A stretch of DNA of 64,000 nucleotides from assembly GCF_003061515.1 (NCBI RefSeq), contig NZ_CP028924.1, positions 868,001 to 932,000 of the forward strand, read 5' to 3'. This document shows, piece after piece, positions 57,374 through 64,000 of this stretch. The notes beneath the pieces are model-generated. The model saw only the letters and a list, made by a program, of their open reading frames with translations, was not told the origin of the DNA and made no database searches. The stretch comes from Colwellia sp. Arc7-D (GTDB lineage: Bacteria > Pseudomonadota > Gammaproteobacteria > Enterobacterales > Alteromonadaceae). The translations under genes and the position numbers were made by a program. Within the stretch, counting starts at the first letter, position 1; each line of letters opens with the position of its first letter.

Positions 57374-59182
57374 ATGACTGATCTTAACAATGCCTCTGTA
57401 GGCTTTGACGCCCTTGGTTTGCCTGAAAACTTAGTATCTGCTGTAAAAGCACTAGGTTTTGAATCATCTACGCCAATCCAAGCGCAAACAATTCCACCTT
57501 TACTTCAAGGTAAAGACGTTCTTGGTGAAGCACAAACAGGTACAGGTAAAACTGCTGCCTTTGGTTTGCCTGCACTAGCAAAAATTGATGTGACGCTTCG
57601 TAAGCCACAATTAATGGTGCTAGCGCCAACACGTGAATTAGCTATTCAAGTAGCAGAAGCGATTGAAACTTTTGCTAAAGACATGAAAGGCTTAAAAGTT
57701 GCTACCTTATACGGTGGTCAATCTTACCAACCACAATTTCAACAACTAGAACGTGGTGCACAAGTTGTTGTTGGTACACCTGGTCGTTTAATGGATCACT
57801 TACGTCGTAAGAGCCTTAAATTAGACAACTTATCATTTTGTGTGCTTGATGAAGCTGATGAAATGTTAAACATGGGCTTTTTAGAAGATATTGAGTGGAT
57901 CCTTGAGCATCTGCCTAAAGAAACACAAATGGCGTTGTTCTCTGCAACCATGCCTCCACAAATTCGCAAAGTAGCGAATCGCTTTTTGAAAAATCCTGAG
58001 CACATTAAAGTTGCTGCAGTGAAAAAAGAAAAAGCCAATATTACACAATACGCTTGGAAAGTTAGCGGTATTAACAAAATGACAGCTTTAGAGCGTATTG
58101 CTGAAACTGTTGAATATGATGCAATGCTAATCTTCGTTCGTACTCGTAATGACACGATTGACGTTGCTGAGAAATTAGAACGTGCAGGTTATGCTTCTGT
58201 TGCCTTGAACGGTGATATGAACCAAGCACAACGTGAACGTACTGTTGACCAACTTAAATCAGGTGTTTCATCAATTCTTGTAGCGACTGATGTTGTTGCT
58301 CGTGGTCTTGATATTCCGCGTCTTTCATTAGTTATTAACTATGATTTACCGGGTGACAACGAAGCTTACGTTCACCGTATAGGCCGTACAGGCCGTGCTG
58401 GTCGTAGTGGTACAGCGATTTCATTTGTTCGTCCACGTGAAATGTATTCTTTGCGTCATTATGAGCGTTTAACCTCTGGTACGATTGCAATGTACGACTT
58501 ACCAAATATTCAAGAAATTGGTAAAGCCCGTATTGAGCGTACTTGTAATGAGTTAGCGTCTATTGTTGCTGATAAAGAATTAACAGCGATGCGTGAAATT
58601 ATTGAAACAATGGCTAGTGAGTCAGAGCTTTCAATGACAGATTTAGCCGCAGCGTTACTTTATCAAAAACAGTTAAAGCAACCTTTACAACCGAAAGAAG
58701 ATCCTAAGCCTCGTCGTGATGCGCGTGAAAGTAATGGCCGCAATGATGCTCGTGATACTCGTGGTGGTCGTAACGATAGCCGCGGTGGTCGCAATGATGC
58801 TCGCGGAGGTCGCAATGAATCTCGTGGTGATAACCGTAATGAGAACCGTGCAGAGCGCGCTCCTCGTAAAGCTAAAGTTGCCCGTTCAGATGTTGATTGG
58901 CAGACTTACCGCCTAGAAGTAGGTAAAGAGCATGGTGCACGTCCTGGTGATATCGTTGGCGCAATCGCTAATGAAATTTCATTAGACAGCAGCTACATTG
59001 GTGCTATCAACTTACATGAAAAACATAGCTTTGTGCAGTTGCCTAAAGGTATGCCTGAGAAGTCTTTTACACAGTTAAAGCGTGTTCAAGTTCGTCGTCA
59101 AGCACTTGCTATTACAGTGTCAGATACGCAGCCAGCAGCTGAGCGTCCATCTCGTCCACGTAAAGAGCAACGCACTAACTAA
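57374..59182 (+). CDS. deaD: DEAD-box RNA helicase DeaD/CsdA
   Basis: ATP-dependent RNA helicase for cold-shock ribosome assembly and mRNA turnover. The 602-residue protein has AQTGTGKTAAFGLP (motif I), PTRELAIQV, DEADEML, SATMP and HRIGRTGRAGR in order, then a DbpA-like RNA-binding domain (about 490-565) and, between, an Arg/Gly/Asn/Asp tract with repeated RGGRND. I chose ATG 57374; an ATG at 57356 adds six residues and neither has a strong ribosome site. Confidence 0.95.
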   Translation: MTDLNNASVGFDALGLPENLVSAVKALGFESSTPIQAQTIPPLLQGKDVLGEAQTGTGKTAAFGLPALAKIDVTLRKPQLMVLAPTRELAIQVAEAIETFAKDMKGLKVATLYGGQSYQPQFQQLERGAQVVVGTPGRLMDHLRRKSLKLDNLSFCVLDEADEMLNMGFLEDIEWILEHLPKETQMALFSATMPPQIRKVANRFLKNPEHIKVAAVKKEKANITQYAWKVSGINKMTALERIAETVEYDAMLIFVRTRNDTIDVAEKLERAGYASVALNGDMNQAQRERTVDQLKSGVSSILVATDVVARGLDIPRLSLVINYDLPGDNEAYVHRIGRTGRAGRSGTAISFVRPREMYSLRHYERLTSGTIAMYDLPNIQEIGKARIERTCNELASIVADKELTAMREIIETMASESELSMTDLAAALLYQKQLKQPLQPKEDPKPRRDARESNGRNDARDTRGGRNDSRGGRNDARGGRNESRGDNRNENRAERAPRKAKVARSDVDWQTYRLEVGKEHGARPGDIVGAIANEISLDSSYIGAINLHEKHSFVQLPKGMPEKSFTQLKRVQVRRQALAITVSDTQPAAERPSRPRKEQRTN

Positions 59183-59203
59183 TCACTTTTGATTAGTAAA
59201 ACT

Positions 59204-59240
59204 AAGCGTCAACTTTTTTAAAAAGGTTGGCGTTTTTTTT
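59204..59240 (+). terminator. Terminator of deaD
   Basis: AGCGTCAACTTTTT pairs with AAAAAGGTTGGCGTT (two G-U pairs), followed by a T8 run. Confidence 0.85.
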
Positions 59241-59373
59241 CATCTGCTGAAAGTAGACCGACTTTATTTCTACGTTTAAATCGATACTAAAAACAATATT
59301 GATCGATAAAGTGACCATATACTGAGCTTGCTTTAGGTGGTTATCTGAGCAATTTTTTGCATCAATATATAGC

Positions 59374-59391
59374 TGTAAAAATAACGTTACA
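59374..59391. promoter_or_regulatory. TyrR-like box 1 upstream of hpd
   Basis: TGTAAA-AATAAC-GTTACA matches the TyrR box TGTAAA-N6-TTTACA at 11 of 12 half-site positions. It lies about 170 bases before the hpd start. Confidence 0.65.
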
Positions 59392-59451
59392 TCTGCGTGC
59401 ACTACTCGCTATAGCTTAGATCCTTGCAGCTAATAATTCATCTGATTTTAA

Positions 59452-59469
59452 CGTAACAATAGATTTACG
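59452..59469. promoter_or_regulatory. TyrR-like box 2 upstream of hpd
   Basis: CGTAAC-AATAGA-TTTACG has the same 6-base spacing, with half-sites matching 4 and 5 of 6 positions, centred 78 bases from box 1. Weak boxes beside a strong one are usual for TyrR, where tyrosine aids cooperative binding. Confidence 0.5.
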
Positions 59470-59557
59470 CTTCAAATAACACCCGTTTTTTCATTCACTT
59501 CCTCTGCGATGATTTCACAGTAATAATCGCTCTATTGCTACAGTGAGAGAAACAATT

Positions 59558-60601
59558 ATGAAAGAAGTAACAAACCCGCTAAATTTACGTGGTATCGAAT
59601 TTATTGAATATGCATCGCCAGATTCTGACTTTATGGCTGACGCTTTCTACGGCTTTGGTTTTTCAAAAACAAAAAAATTCAAAGGCCGTGATATTGATTA
59701 TTTTAATCAAAATGATATCCATTTTTTCTTAAACAACGAGCAAGCTGGATTCTCTAAAGAATTTGCTAAAAGCCACGGACCTGCTATTTGTTCAATGGGT
59801 TGGCGTGTAGAAGATGCGGATTTTGCTTTCGAGCAAGCCGTTGAGCGTGGTGCTAAATCAGCCCAAAATGTTGATAAAAAATTACCTTACCCTGCTATTT
59901 TTGGTATTGGTGATAGCTTAATTTACTTCATTGAAAAATTTGGCGCTAAAGGCTCAATATATGAAGATGATTGTGAAGATATTGCTGAACCAGTATTAGT
60001 GAAAGATAAAGGCTTTAAAGCTGTTGATCATTTAACTAACAACGTTTATCAAGGCACAATGGAATTTTGGGCTGACTTTTATAAGAATATATTTGGCTTC
60101 ACTGACGTACGTTACTTTGATATTAAAGGTGAGAAATCAGCATTAGTATCATACGCTTTACAATCTCCGTGTGGCACGTTCTGTATTCCTATTAACGAAG
60201 GTAAAGGCACTAGCAATAACCAAATAGATGAATACCTAAATGAATATAATGGCCCGGGTGTTCAGCATTTAGCATTTATTTCAGATGATCTATTAGGCTC
60301 ATTGGATAAACTCGATAAAAACATTATCGATACACTAAATATTGTGCCTGAATATTATGATGATGTTTTTGACCGCATTCCTTGGGTTAAAGAAGACCAA
60401 CAACGAATTCGTGATCATCAAGTATTGGTTGATAGTCAAAAAGAAAATTCATACCTGTTACAGATATTCACTAAAAATATCTTTGGTCCTATCTTTATTG
60501 AAATGATCCAACGTGTTGACGATAAAGGTTTTGGAGAAGGTAACTTCACTGCTTTATTTAAGTCAATCGAGTTGAATCAAATAGAGCGTGGTGTGCTTTA
60601 A
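59558..60601 (+). CDS. hpd: 4-hydroxyphenylpyruvate dioxygenase
   Basis: Converts 4-hydroxyphenylpyruvate to homogentisate in tyrosine breakdown (and in pyomelanin formation if the pathway is blocked). The 347-residue Fe(II) enzyme shows the vicinal-oxygen-chelate pair; iron ligands are His in VDHLTNNV (near 157), His in VQHLAFISDD (near 237) and Glu in FIEMIQR (near 319). I chose ATG 59558 (MKEVTNPLNLRG); a GTG at 59543 is in frame. No hmgA or fah gene is in view. Two TyrR-like boxes lie upstream. Confidence 0.95.
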   Translation: MKEVTNPLNLRGIEFIEYASPDSDFMADAFYGFGFSKTKKFKGRDIDYFNQNDIHFFLNNEQAGFSKEFAKSHGPAICSMGWRVEDADFAFEQAVERGAKSAQNVDKKLPYPAIFGIGDSLIYFIEKFGAKGSIYEDDCEDIAEPVLVKDKGFKAVDHLTNNVYQGTMEFWADFYKNIFGFTDVRYFDIKGEKSALVSYALQSPCGTFCIPINEGKGTSNNQIDEYLNEYNGPGVQHLAFISDDLLGSLDKLDKNIIDTLNIVPEYYDDVFDRIPWVKEDQQRIRDHQVLVDSQKENSYLLQIFTKNIFGPIFIEMIQRVDDKGFGEGNFTALFKSIELNQIERGVL

Positions 60602-60625
60602 GCACTTAACACGATAGGCACTTTT

Positions 60626-60651
60626 AAAAGCCAGCGTTTGCTGGTTTTTTT
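60626..60651 (+). terminator. Terminator of hpd
   Basis: CCAGC-GTTT-GCTGG with flanking A and T7 tracts, 25 bases after the hpd stop. Confidence 0.88.
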
Positions 60652-60654
60652 ATG

Positions 60655-61110
60655 TGCTTCTTTTAGTCGGAATGGGCGGATTTATTGGAGTAATAAATAG
60701 ACGACTGAAATCGGCCCCTTACGAAGGATAAAGACTTAATGTCTTGTATGTGTGGTTTTAGCCGCAGAAAAACATAAAATATAATTCACCACCGAGAAAG
60801 GCAGAGGCGCGCTGAGCGCTAATCCGAGAAGTCATTATGCCCCTATCTAAAGTGGGGCAGGTACACATTTACTCATTTAGCCCCTAAGATTGCAGCACTG
60901 TCTGCAAGCATTGTATTTTACAGGGAGAAGAAAATGAGAAAATAATGAGGTTTTTATAGGGATAATAATGATTTTGTACTTTCTCCTTCACTTCTCTTTG
61001 TTTTCTCCCTGTGAGAAAGTGTTATTCGGCCGACATAGTTTTCATACCTAATAATGCGTTGCTTTCGTAGGCGACTTCAGTCGCCATGAAGCTCTTACGC
61101 AAAACTTCCT
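60655..61110. repeat. Gene-free stretch with REP-like and other inverted repeats
   Basis: GGCGACT-TC-AGTCGCC (61070-61085) within CTTTCGTAGGCGACTTCAGT resembles REP elements. A diverged, inverted copy lies at 60700-60726 (GACGACTGAAATCGG, then TTACGAAG). Between them are TGCCCC/GGGGCA (60838-60859), ACAGGGAGAAGAAAA (60920-60934) inverted as TTTTCTCCCTGT (61001-61012), and a CACCACCGAGAAAGGCAGAG block. No gene is supported. It looks like repeat-derived intergenic material. Confidence 0.55.
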
Positions 61111-61123
61111 ATATTACAGGCAT

Positions 61124-61149
61124 AAAAAAAGCGCCAGAAGGCGCTTTTT
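61124..61149. terminator. Terminator of suhB
   Basis: AAAAAGCGCC-AGAA-GGCGCTTTTT, symmetrical, so it could work in both directions; 18 bases past the suhB stop. Confidence 0.92.
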
Positions 61150-61167
61150 AACAGTAATTATTAAGCG

Positions 61168-61971
61168 TTATTTGCTTAGAGCTTCACCTAAGTGAGGGCG
61201 AATATCTTTTAATATTTCTTTTGCTAAACGCGGGCTACTAGCAACAATGTTGCCTGAGTTACTGTGATTATGGCCACCAACAAAGTCAGTTACTAAACCA
61301 CCAGCTTCAATTACCATTAACTCACCGGCTGCGGTATCCCATGGTTTTAAACCAATCTCGAAATAACCGTCAACTCGGCCTGCAGCAACATAAGCTAAAT
61401 CAAGTGCAGCAGAGCCAGCACGACGCATATCTGATGTTTTACCGAAAAGTGTTTTAAACATTTCTAAATAAGCATTGGTATGTTGCTTATGCTTAAAAGG
61501 AAAACCTGTCGCTAAAATAGAACCGTTAAGATCTTTAGATTGTTTTACGCGAATACGGAAACCGTTTAATTGAGCACCTTTACCGCGACTTGCCGTAAAT
61601 AGTTCACCACGGATAGGATCGTAGATCACAGATTGATCTAATTTCCCTTTAACTTTTAGTGCAATTGATACTGCAAAGTGTGGAATACCTTTAACGAAAT
61701 TTGACGTTCCGTCTAGTGGATCAATAATCCACTGGTAATCATTGTCTTTACCTTCAATTACGCCACACTCTTCACCAATAATCGTGTGATTTGGGTAAGA
61801 TTTTTGAATTGTTTCAACAATAGCTAGTTCAGCACTTATATCAACATTAGTAACGATATCGTTAGTACCCTTAGATTCAATTTCAATCTTATCTACTTGT
61901 TCAAAAGCGCGCAGAATTACTTTGCCCGCAGCACGCGCAGAGCGCACGGCAATATTTAGCATCGGATGCAT
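61168..61971 (-). CDS. suhB: inositol-1-monophosphatase SuhB
   Basis: A 267-residue Mg-dependent phosphatase, also a NusA-linked factor of rRNA antitermination in E. coli. Metal motifs: GEECG near 66-70, DPLDGTSNFVKGIPHFAVSIA near 83-103, and WDTAAGELMVIEAGG near 210-225. Length equals E. coli SuhB, and its neighbour trmJ is the usual one. The related CysQ (pAp phosphatase) has a different context and length, so it is less likely. Confidence 0.94.
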   Translation of the reverse strand: MHPMLNIAVRSARAAGKVILRAFEQVDKIEIESKGTNDIVTNVDISAELAIVETIQKSYPNHTIIGEECGVIEGKDNDYQWIIDPLDGTSNFVKGIPHFAVSIALKVKGKLDQSVIYDPIRGELFTASRGKGAQLNGFRIRVKQSKDLNGSILATGFPFKHKQHTNAYLEMFKTLFGKTSDMRRAGSAALDLAYVAAGRVDGYFEIGLKPWDTAAGELMVIEAGGLVTDFVGGHNHSNSGNIVASSPRLAKEILKDIRPHLGEALSK

Positions 61972-62077
61972 TATCGACTACCCTATATGTTGTAAAATGT
62001 CATAAACAGCTATGTAAAAGAACGAGGTTAATTTTAGCAAGCCATACAGTGATGAACCCCTAAAATTAAGCGCGCGA

Positions 62078-62086
62078 ATTATAGCA
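62078..62086 (-). promoter_or_regulatory. suhB promoter, extended -10
   Basis: On the minus strand TGCTATAAT is a perfect extended -10 followed by the GC-rich TCGCGCGC discriminator, typical of growth-rate-regulated promoters. The leader is about 100 bases. No other structure is evident in the rest of the 399-bp gap (61972-62370). Confidence 0.6.
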
Positions 62087-62370
62087 AACTAATAATCAAT
62101 TTGCGATACCCTTCTTTATTAATAACTAATAGAACTTACTTATCTTAAATAAAGTTATAGCGTATCAATTCAAACTTAGCTGTCTTTAATTTATCTATAT
62201 AAGCGAAAGAGCTAAGCCATATTGATAAACACTAATTAACAAATATAAAAGACGTGATTTTTTCGCAGTACAAGTATAAGGTTCTATGTTAATATTATCG
62301 GCAATTTTAGCCATCTAGATAGGCAACATTATATTTAAATTGTTGTCTTCGAATTAAGTAAGTGTAAATA

Positions 62371-63120
62371 ATGTCAGATTCTTTATTAAACAAAGTACGC
62401 ATAGTCCTCGTTAATACCTCAGATTGTCGTAATATCGGTTCAGCAGCTCGCGCTATGAAAACAATGGGCTTAACAGATCTCGTTTTAGTTGATCCTATTG
62501 AAATGCCTAACGGTCAGGCGCAAGCTTTAGCCGCTGGCGCAACAGATGTGCTAAAAGGTGCCAGAGTTGTATCGACGCTAGAAGAAGCCATTGATGATTG
62601 TGGTTTAGTGGTGGGTACAAGTGCTCGTTCACGCACATTACCTTGGCCTATGCTAGAGCCTCGCGGCTGTGGTGAAAAACTGATCACCGAAGCACAAGAA
62701 TATCCAGTTGCCTTGGTATTTGGTCGTGAAAGTAGCGGTTTAACCAATGAAGAACTGCAGTTATGTCATTTTCATGTGCAAATTCCAGCGAATCCAGAAT
62801 ACAGTTCATTGAATTTAGCTATGGCGGTACAAACATTAAGTTATGAAGTACGCACAAGCTTTTTGATTCATGAACAAGAAGCGTTCACGCAGGCTGACAA
62901 CGAAGAATATCCGCTTGTTGATGAAACTGAGCGCTTTTATCAACACTTTGAAAATGCATTAAAAGACACTGGCTTTATTGTACCAAGCCATCCAGGTTTG
63001 GTGATGACAAAGTTACGTCGTTTGTTTAATCGTGCTAGACCTGATGTTAAAGAGTTGAAAATGATGCGTGGTATTTTAGCCTCAGTTGAACGCGCTGCTA
63101 AAAGTGACAATAAAGATTAA
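62371..63120 (+). CDS. trmJ: tRNA (cytidine/uridine-2'-O-)-methyltransferase TrmJ
   Basis: SPOUT enzyme methylating position 32 of tRNAs. The 249-residue protein has [20 protein letters not shown] near 13-32, [12 protein letters not shown] near 128-139 and [17 protein letters not shown] near 148-164, the knot and SAM-site motifs. Divergent from suhB and 71 bases before cysE, the common layout. Confidence 0.95.
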   Translation: MSDSLLNKVRIVLVNTSDCRNIGSAARAMKTMGLTDLVLVDPIEMPNGQAQALAAGATDVLKGARVVSTLEEAIDDCGLVVGTSARSRTLPWPMLEPRGCGEKLITEAQEYPVALVFGRESSGLTNEELQLCHFHVQIPANPEYSSLNLAMAVQTLSYEVRTSFLIHEQEAFTQADNEEYPLVDETERFYQHFENALKDTGFIVPSHPGLVMTKLRRLFNRARPDVKELKMMRGILASVERAAKSDNKD

Positions 63121-63191
63121 TGATAGCCATAAATAGTGACTCAACTATTTATCTAATTATGGCTTTCGAATAAAGAATTAAGGAACGTAAA

Positions 63192-64000
63192 ATGTTTGAC
63201 CGCATGAAAGAAGACATCAATAGTGTATTTGATCGAGATCCTGCAGCACGCAATGTCTTTGAAGTTTTAACAAACTACCCTGGTTTGCATGCGGTTTGGT
63301 TTCACCGTTTGAGCCACAGTTTGTGGAAAAACAACTGGAAATGGTTAGGGCGCTCTTTATCGACATTTTCACGTTGGTTAACTGGCATCGAGATTCATCC
63401 TGGTGCAACTATTGGTCGTCGATTTTTTATCGATCATGGTATGGGGGTAGTTATTGGTGGCACTGCAGAAATTGGTGACGACGTTACTTTATATCAAGGT
63501 GTTACTTTAGGTGGTACAAGTTGGAAAGAAGGCAAACGCCATCCAACTTTAATGGACAATGTTGTTATTGGTGCTGGTGCTAAAATATTAGGGCCCATTA
63601 CTATTGGCAAGCACGGCAAAGTTGGATCAAACTCTGTTGTGGTAAAAGATGTACCTGAAAATGCAACTGCGGTTGGCATACCTGCTCGAATTGTTAATTC
63701 TAACAAGAATAAAGGCGATGCGGAAAAGCGTGAAAAAGTAGCTAAAAAATATGGCTTTGATGCTTATGCTGTTGCTACAGATAACCCTGATCCTGTTGCT
63801 AAGGCAATTGGTCGTTTGCTTGATCATATGCACTTAATGGACAATAAAATTTCTTCTTTATGTCGAGAGGTTAACCAGTTAGGTGGTGAAGTTTGTCAAG
63901 AAGATCTACCTGAATTAAAAGTTGGTGAGTTCGACGAAGATGAAAAAGCTGCTGCTAAACGCAGAGAAGGCATTAAAGAGTCTTTTGACCCAACAATATA
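63192..64000 (+). CDS. cysE: serine O-acetyltransferase, right end outside window
   Basis: Makes O-acetylserine for cysteine synthesis. The frame opens at ATG 63192 (AAGGA eight bases upstream) and stays open for 269 codons to the window edge, so the stop lies beyond. It reads [20 protein letters not shown], then left-handed beta-helix hexapeptides: [42 protein letters not shown] and [20 protein letters not shown]. The catalytic His pair is in FFIDHG and GKRHPT. The form with an N-terminal region truncated before the hexapeptides is of the shorter CysE type. In this order iscR often follows. Confidence 0.92.
   Translation, partial: MFDRMKEDINSVFDRDPAARNVFEVLTNYPGLHAVWFHRLSHSLWKNNWKWLGRSLSTFSRWLTGIEIHPGATIGRRFFIDHGMGVVIGGTAEIGDDVTLYQGVTLGGTSWKEGKRHPTLMDNVVIGAGAKILGPITIGKHGKVGSNSVVVKDVPENATAVGIPARIVNSNKNKGDAEKREKVAKKYGFDAYAVATDNPDPVAKAIGRLLDHMHLMDNKISSLCREVNQLGGEVCQEDLPELKVGEFDEDEKAAAKRREGIKESFDPTI

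Noticed and set aside
60968-61051. 27-codon frame MILYFLLHFSLF... with TAGGGA upstream
   Set aside because: It lies across the inverted-repeat block, has no sign of conservation, and could arise by chance.
61168-61971. CysQ (pAp phosphatase) for the monophosphatase gene
   Set aside because: Length, motifs and trmJ context fit SuhB better.

Overview
The window looks like a chromosomal segment of a marine, AT-rich gammaproteobacterium, most likely of the Colwellia/Thalassotalea group of Alteromonadales. This assignment rests on gene order and protein character: leuS-lptE-holA-nadD-rsfS-rlmH-mrdA-rodA-rlpA-dacA-ybeD-lipB-lipA, suhB/trmJ/cysE, fadIJ, and a moxR-DUF58-DUF4381-batA-batB/C-batD cluster. 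No tRNA, rRNA, insertion sequence, prophage or CRISPR array was recognised. Nearly all genes are ordinary core genes; the unusual material is in a few small or intergenic places.

Layout. 1-10.7 kb: sugar-nucleotide genes (rfbB fragment, galU, pgi, galE) enclosing a sulfate-activation operon (cysD, cysN, an SLC13-type permease with two RCK_C domains, cysC, a DHH phosphoesterase). Together they could make PAPS and nucleotide sugars for a sulfated surface polysaccharide, although no sulfotransferase is in view. 10.7-15.1 kb: an HDOD protein with a degenerate EAL part, the Na+/proline symporter putP, and an ECF sigma factor overlapping a DUF3379 gene. 15.2-22.4 kb: the six-gene MoxR/Bat operon. 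22.6-26.1 kb: fadIJ behind a near-ideal FadR operator.

26.3-31.8 kb is the most unusual stretch: a tiny membrane-protein gene, a 34-codon gene with a perfect Shine-Dalgarno, a 93-codon gene whose second part is seven exact copies of the nonapeptide GTRKDQVRI, a 14-bp perfect hairpin, and a 1524-residue sensor (beta-propeller, Y_Y_Y, PAS, PAS, GGDEF, EAL). I do not recognise the small genes. 31.9-37.1 kb: an M16 peptidase, sixA behind two tandem hairpins, smrB, prmB. 37.2-52.1 kb: aroC, then the lip/dac/rod/leuS block on the minus strand. aroC and rodA each carry a one-base deletion in a G tract (G5 where G6 restores frame). Both genes are normally essential or nearly so, so assembly error is the first suspicion.

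52.6-64 kb: a DUF1451 zinc-ribbon protein, a Lon-like protease, a lipoprotein built of 19-residue DGSG repeats, the deaD/csdA helicase behind a long leader, hpd (4-hydroxyphenylpyruvate dioxygenase) behind two TyrR-like boxes, a gene-free 570-bp stretch with REP-like inverted repeats, then suhB, trmJ and the 5' part of cysE, which runs off the end of the window.
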